Source: Nostocoides sp.
GTDB taxonomy: Bacteria > Actinomycetota > Actinomycetes > Actinomycetales > Dermatophilaceae
Reading direction: 5' to 3'
Length of the DNA: 64,000 nt
Assembly (NCBI GenBank): GCA_016716625.1
Contig: JADJVJ010000001.1
Location: 1,426,001 to 1,490,000 of the forward strand
This document shows, in pieces, positions 33,080 to 42,280 of the stretch (positions are counted from its first letter, which is position 1; each line of letters starts with the position of its first letter). Under the pieces are notes generated by a model, which did no database searches, was not told the DNA's origin, and saw only the letters and a list, made by a program, of their open reading frames with translations. Made by a program: the position numbers and the translations under genes.

Positions 33080-34450
33080 GTGGCCGAGCCTCGCGCCCGC
33101 AAGGTCGTCCTGACCGAGGACGAGATGCCCACTCGTTGGTACAACATCCTGCACGACCTGCCGACGCCCCCGCCGCCGCCGCTGCACCCCGGCACCGGCC
33201 AGCCGGTCGGACCGGAGGACCTGGCCCCGCTCTTCCCGATGGACCTCATCCTCCAGGAGGTGTCCGGGGAGCAGTACATCGACATCCCCGAGGAGGTCCT
33301 GGACGTCTACCGACTGTGGCGCCCCTCGCCGCTCATCCGCGCCTACGGCCTGGAGCGGGTTCTGGGGACCAAGACCCGGATCTACTACAAGTACGAGGGC
33401 GCCTCCCCCGCGGGTTCGCACAAGCCGAACACCGCTGTCCCGCAGGCCTATTACAACAAGAAGGCCGGCATCACCAAGCTCACCACGGAGACCGGGGCCG
33501 GTCAGTGGGGCACCGCACTGTCCTTCGCCTGCGCGCAGTTCGGGATGACCTGCGAGATCTGGCAGGTCCGGGCGTCCTACGACGGCAAACCCTACCGCAA
33601 GGTCATGATCGAGACTCTCGGCGGCGTCATTCACCCCAGCCCCTCGACGCTCACCGCGTCCGGTCGGGCGATCCTCGAGCAAGACCCGCACAGCACCGGA
33701 TCCCTCGGTATCGCGATCTCCGAGGCGGTCGAGGTCGCGGCCCAGAGCCCGGACGCCAACTACGCCCTCGGCTCGGTCCTCAACCACGTCATGCTGCACC
33801 AGACGATCATCGGTGAGGAGGCCCTGCTGCAGTTCGAGCACTTCGAGGACTGGCCCGACCTCGTCGTCGGATGCGCCGGCGGCGGCTCCAACCTCGCCGG
33901 CCTGACCTTCCCGTTCTTCCGGGAGCGCTGGCTCAACAACCGCAAGGTCGTCATCCGGGGCGTCGAACCGGCCTCGTGCCCCTCCCTCACTCAGGGCACC
34001 TACGCCTACGACTTCGGCGACACCGCGGGGATGACCCCACTGATGAAGATGCACACCCTCGGGCACGACTTCATCCCCGACCCGATCCATGCCGGTGGGC
34101 TGCGCTACCACGGGATGAGCCCGCTCGTCTCGCACCTCTACGAGACCAAGGAGATGGAGGCGGTCGCCAAGACCCAGCGCGAGTGCTTCGACGCCGGCGT
34201 CCTCTTCGCCCGCGCCGAAGGCATCATCCCGGCACCGGAGTCCACCCACGCGATCGCCGAAGCCGTGCGTGCGGCCAAGGCGGAGGAGCACGGCTCGATC
34301 CTCATCGGCCTCTCCGGGCACGGGCTCATCGACCTCGGCGCCTACCAGGCGTACCTGGCCGGCGAGCTCACCGACCACACCTGGGCGGACGACGAACTCA
34401 AGAAGTCCGTCGCCGATGCCCTGACCCGCCTCCCCGCGATCCCGGCCTGA
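33080..34450 (+). CDS. TrpB2-type tryptophan synthase beta chain-like PLP enzyme
   Basis: A 456-residue pyridoxal-phosphate enzyme of the TrpB2 branch, which condenses indole (or O-phosphoserine-derived aminoacrylate) without a TrpA partner. PLP lysine in GASPAGSHKPNTAVPQ, TETGAGQWGTALSF, the phosphate-binding CAGGGSNLAG and the C-terminal GLSGHGLIDLG. No trpA nearby. The GTG at 33080 has GGAGG at 9-13 bases upstream, overlapping a GTATGCCG octamer. The leader also has TAGGCT near 33030, so the mRNA has a leader of about 45 bases. Confidence 0.93.
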   Translation: MAEPRARKVVLTEDEMPTRWYNILHDLPTPPPPPLHPGTGQPVGPEDLAPLFPMDLILQEVSGEQYIDIPEEVLDVYRLWRPSPLIRAYGLERVLGTKTRIYYKYEGASPAGSHKPNTAVPQAYYNKKAGITKLTTETGAGQWGTALSFACAQFGMTCEIWQVRASYDGKPYRKVMIETLGGVIHPSPSTLTASGRAILEQDPHSTGSLGIAISEAVEVAAQSPDANYALGSVLNHVMLHQTIIGEEALLQFEHFEDWPDLVVGCAGGGSNLAGLTFPFFRERWLNNRKVVIRGVEPASCPSLTQGTYAYDFGDTAGMTPLMKMHTLGHDFIPDPIHAGGLRYHGMSPLVSHLYETKEMEAVAKTQRECFDAGVLFARAEGIIPAPESTHAIAEAVRAAKAEEHGSILIGLSGHGLIDLGAYQAYLAGELTDHTWADDELKKSVADALTRLPAIPA

Positions 34451-34466
34451 TCTCAGGGTCACCCGC

Positions 34467-34510
34467 CCGTATGCCGTCGACCTCACGCAGAGGAGGTCGA
34501 CGGCATACGG
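34467..34510. terminator. Bidirectional hairpin built of two inverted GTATGCCG octamers
   Basis: A perfect 17-bp stem: the left arm 34467-34483 and the right arm 34494-34510, each containing one GTATGCCG/CGGCATAC octamer followed by TCGACC, with a 10-base spacer. It sits between the convergent trpB2 and ABC-F genes and has no T-run. Its position and symmetry suit bidirectional termination. Confidence 0.8.
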
Positions 34511-34513
34511 CTG

Positions 34514-36112
34514 TCACGCGAGCGTGACCAGGTCGCGGTAGTCCGCGCTCCAGAGGTCCTCGACGCCGTCGGGAAGCAAGAGGATGCGTTCGGGTTCCAG
34601 AGCATCCACCGCGCCCTCGTCGTGGGTCACCAGAACCACCGCACCCTCATAGGTGCGCAACGCCCCGAGGATCTCCGCCCGCGAGGCCGGGTCGAGGTTG
34701 TTCGTCGGCTCGTCGAGGAGCAGGACGTTGGCCGCCGAGACGACGAGGAGCGCCAGGGATAGCCGGGTCTTCTCGCCACCGCTGAGCACTCCCGCGGGCT
34801 TGTGCACGTCGTCCCCGGAGAAGAGGAACGAGCCGAGCACGGCGCGCACCTCGGTCTCACCGAGGTCGGGGGCCGCGGACTTCATGTTCTCCAGGACCGT
34901 GCGGGCCACGTCGAGGTTTTCGTGCTCCTGGGCGTAGTAGCCGAGCTTGAGGCCGTGCCCTGGTTCGACCTGGCCGGTGTCCGGTGCATCGACGCCGGCG
35001 AGCATCCGCAGCAGGGTCGTCTTGCCTGCTCCGTTGAGACCGAGAACGACGACGCGCGAACCCCGGTCGATGGCAAGGTTGACGTCGGTGAACACCTTGA
35101 GCGAGCCGTAGGAGCGGGAAAGGCCGAACCCTCGCAGCGGGGTCTTGCCGCACGGGGCAGGCTTGGGGAAGCGCAGTTTGGCAACCCGGTCGTGCTGACG
35201 TTCGGCTTCGAGGCCGGAGAGCAGCCGCTCGGCGCGGCGGGCCATGTTCTGGGCGGCCACGGTCTTGGTCGCCTTGGCGCGCATCTTGTTGGCCTGCGCC
35301 ATGAGGGCGGCGGCCTTCTTCTCGGCGTTGGCGCGTTCGCGCCGGCGGCGCCGCTCGTCGGTCTCCCGCTGCTGCAGGTATGCCGTCCAGCCCAGGTTGT
35401 ACTGGTCGAGTTCTGCCCGGTTCGCGTCGAGGTGGAAGACCTTGTTGACCACGACCTCCAGGAGCGCGGCGTCGTGGCTGATGACGACGAGCCCGCCCCT
35501 GTAGGCCTTGAGGTGATCGCGCAGCCACGCCACGGAGTCGGCGTCGAGATGGTTCGTCGGCTCATCGAGCAGCAGGGTCTGCGCACCCGAGAAAAGGATC
35601 CGCGCCAGTTCGATCCGGCGCCGCTGCCCACCCGAGAGCGTGCCCAAGCTCTGGCCGAGGTGCCGCTCCTCGAGCCCCAACGCAATGGCGATGGAGGCGG
35701 CCTCGGACTCTGCGGCATACCCACCGGCGGCGGTGAACTCGGAGTCGAGTCGGGAGTAGCGCCGCATGGCCCGCTCCTGGCGCTCGCCGCTCTCCTGGCC
35801 CATGGCCACCTCGGCGGCCCGCAACTCCCGGATGATGGCGTCCAGACCGCGCGCTGAGAGGATCCGGTCGCGGCCGGTGACGTGCAGATCGCCAGTGCGC
35901 GGGTCCTGGGGTAGGTACCCCACTTCGCCACTGCGGGTGACCGCCCCCGCCGCCGGGAGCCCGACCCCGGCGAGCACCTTGGTGAGCGTGGTCTTTCCCG
36001 CCCCGTTGCGACCGACGAGCCCGATCCGGTCCCCGGGAGCGACGCGGAAGGTCGCGCCGTCGAGGAGCAGCCGGGAGCCGGCACGCAGCTCCAGACCGGC
36101 AGCGGTGATCAC
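34514..36112 (-). CDS. ABC-F family ATPase
   Basis: A 532-residue cytoplasmic protein with two ATPase domains and no membrane part. First domain: GRNGAGKTTLTKV, LSGGQRRRIELAR, LLLDEPTNHLD; second: GLNGAGKTTLLRM, LSGGEKTRLSLALL, LLLDEPTNNLD. Between them is a highly charged linker (QQRETDERRRRRERANAEKK) that in ABC-F proteins enters the ribosome. A translation factor (EttA/Uup-like) role is likely; antibiotic resistance is possible. GTG at 36112 (MVITAAGLELR) is chosen over a longer frame covering the upstream intergenic region. Confidence 0.92.
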   Translation of the reverse strand: MITAAGLELRAGSRLLLDGATFRVAPGDRIGLVGRNGAGKTTLTKVLAGVGLPAAGAVTRSGEVGYLPQDPRTGDLHVTGRDRILSARGLDAIIRELRAAEVAMGQESGERQERAMRRYSRLDSEFTAAGGYAAESEAASIAIALGLEERHLGQSLGTLSGGQRRRIELARILFSGAQTLLLDEPTNHLDADSVAWLRDHLKAYRGGLVVISHDAALLEVVVNKVFHLDANRAELDQYNLGWTAYLQQRETDERRRRRERANAEKKAAALMAQANKMRAKATKTVAAQNMARRAERLLSGLEAERQHDRVAKLRFPKPAPCGKTPLRGFGLSRSYGSLKVFTDVNLAIDRGSRVVVLGLNGAGKTTLLRMLAGVDAPDTGQVEPGHGLKLGYYAQEHENLDVARTVLENMKSAAPDLGETEVRAVLGSFLFSGDDVHKPAGVLSGGEKTRLSLALLVVSAANVLLLDEPTNNLDPASRAEILGALRTYEGAVVLVTHDEGAVDALEPERILLLPDGVEDLWSADYRDLVTLA

Positions 36113-36257
36113 GAGAGGTCCTTGACGAAGGTGGGTTCGGAGGGCGACGCGCCGCGTGTGTTGAGCCCGGTTGGGAAGCACTCGGTGTCGTCGCCCGTTT
36201 AGTGTAGGTCCCGTCGCACCACGCGGCGGCATCGCAGCGTCCAGGGAAGGCCCGGAT

Positions 36258-37172
36258 ATGAGCTTCAACGAGAACGTCACCCTCGACACCTCGCAGGTCG
36301 AGTCCGGCGGACGCGGCGGTAGCGGCGGCGGCCCCGGGGGCATGGTCGTCGGCGGCGGCATCGGCGGCATCATCATGCTCATCCTCGCCCTGCTCTTCGG
36401 GATCAACCCCAACGACATTGGCGGCACTGCGACCCCGGCACCGCCGGTGGATGCCGGCGGACAGCAGTCCTCCGGCGGCTTCTCCGAGTGCAAGACCGGT
36501 GCGGACGCCAACAAGAACACCGAATGCCGCATCATCGGCACCGTCAACTCCGTCCAGGCGTACTGGAGCACCGAGCTGCCCCGCTACAAGAGAGAGTGGA
36601 CGCCCGTCAAGACCGTCCTCTACCGCGGCGCCACCCAGTCGGCCTGCGGCACCGCGAGCAACCAGGTCGGCCCGTTCTACTGCCCCCTCGACAAGAAGGT
36701 CTACCTCGACGCAAGCTTCTTCCAGATCCTCGAGCAGCGCTTCGGCTCGAGCACCGGTCCGCTCGCCCAGGAGTATGTCGTCGCCCACGAGTACGGTCAC
36801 GCCCTCCAGGACCAGCTCGGACTGCTCGGCCGGGCCCAGCAGGACCCGCAAGGCCCCGAGTCCGGTGCCGTCCGGATCGAGCTCATGGCCGACTGCCTCG
36901 GCGGAGTCTGGGCCAAGCATGCCTCCACCGTGCCCGATGAGGACACCGGCAAGCCCTTCCTCAAGGCGCTCACCGAGCAGGACATCAAGGACGCGCTGTC
37001 GGCCGCCTCGGCCGTCGGTGACGACCGCATCCAGGAGGCCACCCAGGGTCGGGTCACCCCGGAGTCCTGGACCCACGGCTCCTCCGAGGCGCGCATGCGC
37101 TGGTTCCTCCAGGGGTTCAAGTCCGGCAATCTCAACCAGTGCGACACCTTCTCGGTCGACTCGGTCAACTGA
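36258..37172 (+). CDS. Membrane-anchored neutral zinc metallopeptidase (YpfJ family)
   Basis: A 304-residue protein: glycine-rich N-terminus (SGGRGGSGGGPGGM), one helix (VVGGGIGGIIMLILALLFGI), then an extracellular domain with the zinc motif VVAHEYGHALQDQ and downstream Glu in RIELMADCLGGVWA. Four to five Cys suggest disulfides. The family is bacterial-wide and mostly uncharacterised. ATG at 36258 with AGGGAAGG upstream. It is convergent with the VOC gene. Confidence 0.92.
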   Translation: MSFNENVTLDTSQVESGGRGGSGGGPGGMVVGGGIGGIIMLILALLFGINPNDIGGTATPAPPVDAGGQQSSGGFSECKTGADANKNTECRIIGTVNSVQAYWSTELPRYKREWTPVKTVLYRGATQSACGTASNQVGPFYCPLDKKVYLDASFFQILEQRFGSSTGPLAQEYVVAHEYGHALQDQLGLLGRAQQDPQGPESGAVRIELMADCLGGVWAKHASTVPDEDTGKPFLKALTEQDIKDALSAASAVGDDRIQEATQGRVTPESWTHGSSEARMRWFLQGFKSGNLNQCDTFSVDSVN

Positions 37173-37200
37173 CGTCCCCCGGCGCCAGCCAAGCTTCCCC

Positions 37201-37653
<453 letters not shown>

Positions 37654-37666
37654 TCCGCCAGGGTAC

Positions 37667-38575
37667 TCAGTCGGTCGCGTTGGCCACCTCGCGAACGAGG
37701 GCGAGGAGCTGGTCGCGGGTCGTGATCGGGGCACCAGTCGGGAAGCTGCTCGTGAGGTAGTGCTGGGCGTACGGGAAGCAAGCCACCTCGAAGGGCTCGG
37801 GTAACCGCATGCTCGCTGCGACGGTGTTCTGCGGAAGCTGCACGGCGTTCAGGGGCACCTGGAGCGCAGCGGCGACCTCACCCGGGTCGAAGACCAGCCC
37901 GAAGGGGGGTGCCCCCGGCCGCCCCAAACCGCCGCCATAGTCGACCGACAGGTTGCCCTCAACCCACAGCCGCTCGTCCAGACCGACCGTGGTGGCCACC
38001 GCGAGATCCAGGCTCCCGGTGATCCGGTTGGCCCCGGTGTCCGCGACGATGTCGATGAGCACCTCGCCGGCATAGGTCGTCGTGAGCATCGCGTGGGTCG
38101 CGCTGGGGCGGGCGAACCCGCGACCCGGCTCGTGGCTGATCGTGTTCGACTCCACCTCACAGATGACCCACGTGAGCATCCCCCGCTCCCGGTGCTCAGC
38201 GATGAGCGAGAGCTCCAGCCGAACCCCCCAGAACACCGAGGTGTGCACAGCGAACGCTCCGATGATGCACATCGGTCGTGGCTGGCCACCTGCGAACATC
38301 GTCGCGGGGAGCAGGTCGTAGCCTTCGGGGAGCAGCGCGCTCGCCGCGGCGAGGTCGGTGATCTCGTAGGCGAGGAAGGCGGCATACGGCTCGACAACAA
38401 AGCCGATCTGCGCGTCGCGGCCACCGGCCCGGTCGATGACCCAGTCCTGCGCCCGCAGCGGCAGCCGGCCGAGCATCTCGGCGCGCTGGTGCAGCCGCCC
38501 CACCTCACCCGGCGTCACCATCCGCTCAACGCGCCGCGCGAAGCGACGCCGGTCCTCGGGGCTCAACTCCGTCAT
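37667..38575 (-). CDS. Conserved hypothetical protein, possibly acetoacetate-decarboxylase-like fold
   Basis: A 302-residue protein that I do not recognise with certainty. The N-terminal 60 residues are charged and helical (SPEDRRRFARRVERMVTPGE). The rest is rich in beta strands (PMCIIGAFAVHTSVFWGVRLELSLIA; MLTWVICEVESNTISHEPGRG; VLIDIVADTGANRITGSLDLAV), which loosely suggests an acetoacetate-decarboxylase or DUF2071-like beta barrel. No signal peptide or membrane helix. ATG at 38575 lies 7 bases after TAGGGT, whose TAG is the stop codon of the release-factor-like gene. Confidence 0.7.
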   Translation of the reverse strand: MTELSPEDRRRFARRVERMVTPGEVGRLHQRAEMLGRLPLRAQDWVIDRAGGRDAQIGFVVEPYAAFLAYEITDLAAASALLPEGYDLLPATMFAGGQPRPMCIIGAFAVHTSVFWGVRLELSLIAEHRERGMLTWVICEVESNTISHEPGRGFARPSATHAMLTTTYAGEVLIDIVADTGANRITGSLDLAVATTVGLDERLWVEGNLSVDYGGGLGRPGAPPFGLVFDPGEVAAALQVPLNAVQLPQNTVAASMRLPEPFEVACFPYAQHYLTSSFPTGAPITTRDQLLALVREVANATD

Positions 38576-38588
38576 GCCGGCAACCCTA
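38576..38588 (-). promoter_or_regulatory. -10 box overlapping the acVLRF1-like stop codon
   Basis: Minus strand TAGGGT (38588-38583), 7 bases, then ATG of the unknown gene; TAG is also the stop of the gene at 38586-39119. Confidence 0.5.
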
Positions 38589-39119
38589 CGGCTCGCCGTC
38601 GCGCACGCTCACCCGCACGGCCCGGCCCCGCTCGATCGCCCGATCGAGAACGGCCCGGTTGGGATCCGGCAGGTCATAGAGCTCGCGCCGAGGCAGATCC
38701 CGTATGCCGTGCAGCCGCGGGTCCTCGAGAACCTCGCCGACCAGGGTCCGGTCGCCACCCACAAGGAGGCCGACGCACCCGGCGTCCCCGAGGACCCTCA
38801 CGAGGTGATCCCGCACAGCCCGCACGAGTTCGTCGGCCTGGTTGCCGCGCCGACGGGCGAAGCGCTGCTGACTCCACCCGCCCGCAGCGGTGCGGGACTG
38901 CACGTGCCGGGTGCCGACCTTGTGCGCGACGAGAGCCGACTGCGCGACGAGTGCCACGGCATACCCACCGCGACGGACCAGGAGCACCGCGAGAGGAGAG
39001 GCGTCAAACCGATCGACCGCACAGATGCGTTGCGGGCCATCGGGATTGGCAGCCTCGAAGCGCGCTAGCCACGCGTCGAAGCGCTCCGGAGCGACCTCGA
39101 CCAGGCGCGTGCTCGGCAC
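38586..39119 (-). CDS. acVLRF1-like peptidyl-tRNA hydrolase/release factor
   Basis: A 177-residue protein of the actinobacterial VLRF1 family, related to eukaryotic Vms1/ANKZF1, which cleaves peptidyl-tRNA on stalled large ribosomal subunits. The core motif is intact: GTRHVQSRTAAGGWSQQRFARR, with the glycine turn and glutamine that replace the GGQ of release factors, followed by RGNQADELVRAV. The GTG at 39119 lies 6 bases after the stop of sufT, so it may be the last gene of the suf transcript. Confidence 0.85.
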   Translation of the reverse strand: MPSTRLVEVAPERFDAWLARFEAANPDGPQRICAVDRFDASPLAVLLVRRGGYAVALVAQSALVAHKVGTRHVQSRTAAGGWSQQRFARRRGNQADELVRAVRDHLVRVLGDAGCVGLLVGGDRTLVGEVLEDPRLHGIRDLPRRELYDLPDPNRAVLDRAIERGRAVRVSVRDGEP

Positions 39120-39125
39120 CGGGGT

Positions 39126-39446
39126 CTAAAGGTTGAAGCCCAGCGCCCGCAACTGTTCGCGGCCGTCCTCGGTGATCTTGTCCGGACCCCACGGCGGCAT
39201 CCACACCCAATTGATCCGGTGCGAGGCGACGAGCCCTTCGAGGGCCTGGGAGGTCTGGTCCTCGATGACGTCGGTGAGTGGGCAGGCCGCCGAGGTGAGC
39301 GTCATGTCGACGATGGCGTGGTTCTGGGCGTCGAGGGTGATGCCATAGACCAGGCCGAGGTCGACGACGTTGATCCCGAGCTCAGGGTCGACGACGTCGC
39401 GCATGGCCTCTTCGACGTCGGCGGCGGTCGTGGGGTTGGCGGTCAT
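39126..39446 (-). CDS. sufT: SufT-type metal-sulfur cluster biosynthesis protein (DUF59/MIP18)
   Basis: A 106-residue MIP18-family protein helping Fe-S cluster maturation. VEEAMRDVVDPELGINVVDLGLVYGI at the start and the conserved Cys in LTSAACPLTDVI, with WMPPWGPDKIT near the end. It overlaps sufU by ATGA and ends the suf operon proper. Confidence 0.92.
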   Translation of the reverse strand: MTANPTTAADVEEAMRDVVDPELGINVVDLGLVYGITLDAQNHAIVDMTLTSAACPLTDVIEDQTSQALEGLVASHRINWVWMPPWGPDKITEDGREQLRALGFNL

Positions 39447-39892
39447 AGCCGGACTCCTTCGGTCTGGTGCAGGGCGTCGGTGAGGGCCATCCAGCCGAGG
39501 AGGGCGCACTTGACGCGGGCGGGGTACTTCGAGACACCGGCGAGCGCGACGCCGTCGCCGATGAGGTCTTCATCCCCGGGGTCATCGCCCTTGGAGGTGA
39601 GCATGGTACGCATCGAGGCAATGGCGCGGCGGGCGTGCGCGACCGAGGTTCCGGTGAGCTCCTCGGCGAGGATCGAGGTGCTCGCGACACTGATCGAACA
39701 GCCGGCGGCATCGTAGGAGATGTCCGCCAGTTCCGGTTCGCCCGCGCCGCCCGCCTTCACGTGGACCCGCAGGGTGATCTCGTCACCGCAGGTCGGGTTC
39801 ACGTGGTGCACCTGCGCCTCGTACGGCTCCCGCAGGCCGGCCCGCACCGGACGCTTGGAATGCTCGAGGATGATCTCCTGATAGAGGTCCAT
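39443..39892 (-). CDS. sufU: SufU-type sulfur transfer protein
   Basis: Zinc protein that accepts persulfide sulfur from SufS. Three conserved cysteines are visible: HVNPTCGDEI, YDAAGCSISVA and RVKCALLGW, with the Asp of CGDEI. 149 residues with ATG at 39892, which shares one base with the sufS stop. The SufS-SufU pairing is typical of Gram-positive SUF systems lacking SufE. Confidence 0.95.
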   Translation of the reverse strand: MDLYQEIILEHSKRPVRAGLREPYEAQVHHVNPTCGDEITLRVHVKAGGAGEPELADISYDAAGCSISVASTSILAEELTGTSVAHARRAIASMRTMLTSKGDDPGDEDLIGDGVALAGVSKYPARVKCALLGWMALTDALHQTEGVRL

Positions 39893-41187
39893 CAGGCGGC
39901 TCCGTGGGTGCCGAAGATCTGCGGCACGGTGTCGAGCGCGGCCAGGAGCGCGTCGACCTCCGCCGGGGTGCTGTATGCCGCGAAGCTGGCGCGCGTCGTT
40001 GCCTGGGCCTGCAGGGCCCGGTGGAGGGGCCACGCGCAGTGGTGGCCCACCCGGACCGCGACACCGGCGTTGTCGAGCACCTGACCCACGTCGTGGGCGT
40101 GCACCCCGTCAACGACGAAGGCCACCGCTCCCCCGCGCTCCGTGGCGTCCGGGTCACCGAGGACGCGCACCCACGGGCGGGACCGCAGGCCCGCGAGGAG
40201 ACGGGAGGCGAGCATGCTCTCGTGGGCATGGACGCGGTCCAGACCGAGAGCGGTGAGGTAGTCGCAGGCGGCCGCGAGCCCAACCGCCTGGGCGGCCACA
40301 GGGACCCCGGCCTCGAACTTCTGCGGGACCGGGGCGTAGGTCGCACCCTCCATGGTCACGGTCGCGATCATCGAGCCGCCGGTGAGGAAGACCGGCATCT
40401 CGTCGAGCAGCTCCGGGCGGCCCCAGAGGACCCCGATCCCGAGCGGGCCGAGCATCTTGTGGCCGGAGAAGGCGAGGAAGTCGACCCCCAGGTCGTGGAC
40501 GTCGACCGGAAGGTGGGGCACGGACTGGCAGGCGTCCAGGACGACCAGGGCGCCGACTCGATGTGCCCGGGCCATGAGGTCGCGGACCGGGTTGAGCGTG
40601 CCGAGGACGTTGGAGACGTGGGTGAACGCGAAGACCTTGGTGCGCTCCGTGAGCAGGTCATCCAGGCCACTGAGGTCGAGAGTGCCCTGCGCGGTCGTCG
40701 GAACCCAACGCAGGGTGGCGCCGGTGCGGCGGCACACCTCCTGCCACGGGATGAGGTTGGCGTGGTGCTCCATCTCGGTGACGAGCACCTCGTCCCCCGG
40801 ACCGAGCAGGAAACGCTCGCCCCGGCCACCGCCGCCTCCGGCGGTGGAGTTGGAGAAGGCGTAGGCGACCAGGTTGATCGCCTCGGTGGCGTTGCGGGTG
40901 AAGACGATCTCCTCCGGGGCGGCCCCGATGAAGGCGGCGATCGTCGCCCGGGCAGCCTCGTAGGCGTCCGTGCCCTCCTCGGAGAGCTGGTGGGCGCCCC
41001 GATGGACCGCGGCGTTGGTCCGCTCGTAGAAGGCCCGCTCGGCATCGAGCACCTGGCGCGGCTTGTGCGAGGTGGCCCCGGAATCGAGGTAGACCAGCGG
41101 CCGCCCGTCGCGGACGGTGCGCGTGAGGATCGGGAAGTCCGCCCGGATGCGGGCGGACTCCTCCGCGGTGAAGGGGGTTGCGGCCAT
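39892..41187 (-). CDS. sufS: Cysteine desulfurase SufS
   Basis: PLP enzyme that takes sulfur from cysteine for Fe-S cluster assembly. PLP lysine in FLAFSGHKMLGPLGIGVLWG, substrate segment NATEAINLVAYAF, EMEHHANLIPWQ, and active-site Cys in VRVGHHCAWPLHRAL. 431 residues; ATG at 41187 (MAATPFTAEE). A glycine run (TAGGGGGRGERF) in the first third is a minor insertion relative to other SufS. 4 bases downstream of sufC. Confidence 0.95.
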   Translation of the reverse strand: MAATPFTAEESARIRADFPILTRTVRDGRPLVYLDSGATSHKPRQVLDAERAFYERTNAAVHRGAHQLSEEGTDAYEAARATIAAFIGAAPEEIVFTRNATEAINLVAYAFSNSTAGGGGGRGERFLLGPGDEVLVTEMEHHANLIPWQEVCRRTGATLRWVPTTAQGTLDLSGLDDLLTERTKVFAFTHVSNVLGTLNPVRDLMARAHRVGALVVLDACQSVPHLPVDVHDLGVDFLAFSGHKMLGPLGIGVLWGRPELLDEMPVFLTGGSMIATVTMEGATYAPVPQKFEAGVPVAAQAVGLAAACDYLTALGLDRVHAHESMLASRLLAGLRSRPWVRVLGDPDATERGGAVAFVVDGVHAHDVGQVLDNAGVAVRVGHHCAWPLHRALQAQATTRASFAAYSTPAEVDALLAALDTVPQIFGTHGAA

Positions 41188-41191
41188 CGCC

Positions 41192-41950
41192 TCAGGCCGG
41201 GGTGCTCTGGAAGCGGTCGTAACCCTCGGCCTCGAGCCGGTCGGCGAGCTCTGGCCCGCCCTGCTCGGCGATCCGGCCGTCGACGAAGACGTGCACGAAA
41301 TCGGGGGTGATGTAGCCGAGGATCCGGGTGTAGTGCGTGATGAGCAGGACCCCGCAGCCGGTGGACTCCTTGGCCCGGTTGACCCCCTCGGAGACGATCC
41401 GCAAGGCGTCGACATCGAGGCCGGAGTCGGTCTCGTCGAGGATGGCGAAGCGCGGCTTGAGCAACTCCATCTGGAGAATCTCGTGGCGCTTCTTCTCCCC
41501 ACCGGAGAAGCCCTCGTTGAGGCCCCGCTCGGCGAACGCCGAGTCCATCCGCAGCTCGGCCATCGCGGCCTTGACCTCCTTGACCCAGGTGCGCAGCTTG
41601 GGCGCCTCACCGTCGACGGCGGTCTTGGCGGTACGCAGGAAGTTGGAGACGGTGACCCCGGGAACCTCGACCGGGTACTGCATGCCGAGGAAGATCCCGG
41701 CCCGAGCCCGCTCGTCGACGGCCATGGCGAGCACGTCCTCACCGTCGAGGGTCACCGAGCCGGAGGTCACGACATACTTCGGGTGGCCGGCGATGGAGTA
41801 GGCCAGGGTCGACTTACCGGACCCGTTCGGGCCCATGATGGCGTGCGTCTCGCCGCTGCGGATCGTCAGGGTGACGCCACGGAGGATCTCCTTGGCCCCC
41901 TGGTCGGTCTCGACGCTGACGTGGAGGTCCTTGATCTCAAGGGTGGACAT
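41192..41950 (-). CDS. sufC: Fe-S assembly ATPase SufC
   Basis: ATPase of the SufBCD scaffold. Walker A MGPNGSGKSTLAY, SufC-typical LGMQYPVEVPGV, signature FSGGEKKRHEILQM, Walker B FAILDETDSGLD. 252 residues. Cytoplasmic, not a transporter despite its family. It follows the Rieske gene at 6 bases. Confidence 0.96.
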   Translation of the reverse strand: MSTLEIKDLHVSVETDQGAKEILRGVTLTIRSGETHAIMGPNGSGKSTLAYSIAGHPKYVVTSGSVTLDGEDVLAMAVDERARAGIFLGMQYPVEVPGVTVSNFLRTAKTAVDGEAPKLRTWVKEVKAAMAELRMDSAFAERGLNEGFSGGEKKRHEILQMELLKPRFAILDETDSGLDVDALRIVSEGVNRAKESTGCGVLLITHYTRILGYITPDFVHVFVDGRIAEQGGPELADRLEAEGYDRFQSTPA

Positions 41951-41956
41951 GGCGGC

Positions 41957-42280
41957 TCAGTTCTCCTCGGCGAAGGCGACGAAGACCTCGTCGCCCTCGA
42001 TCTTCACGGTGTGGACGGCGACCGGGACGGTCGCGGGGGGTGAGTCGGGGGCGCCGGTGCGGACGTCGAAGCGGGATCCGTGCAACCAGCACTCGATGTG
42101 GCAACCGTCGACCTCGCCCTCGGCGAGCGAGACGTTGGCGTGGGTGCAGGTGTCGTCGATGGCGTGGACGGCGCCGTCGTCGGTGCGGATCATGGTGACC
42201 CGGCGGCCGTCGATCTCGGCGAGAGCCGCACCGACGCTGGGCAGCTCGTCGAGTCCACACACGCGGACGAAGTCACTCAT
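41957..42280 (-). CDS. Rieske-type [2Fe-2S] ferredoxin of the suf operon
   Basis: A 107-residue soluble ferredoxin, annotated in relatives as a non-heme iron oxygenase ferredoxin subunit. The cluster ligands are CTHANVSL and CWLHGSRFD (Cys-x-His and Cys-x2-His). Actinobacterial suf operons often carry it between sufD and sufC; it may supply electrons during assembly, but that role is inferred. ATGA overlap with sufD. Confidence 0.93.
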   Translation of the reverse strand: MSDFVRVCGLDELPSVGAALAEIDGRRVTMIRTDDGAVHAIDDTCTHANVSLAEGEVDGCHIECWLHGSRFDVRTGAPDSPPATVPVAVHTVKIEGDEVFVAFAEEN

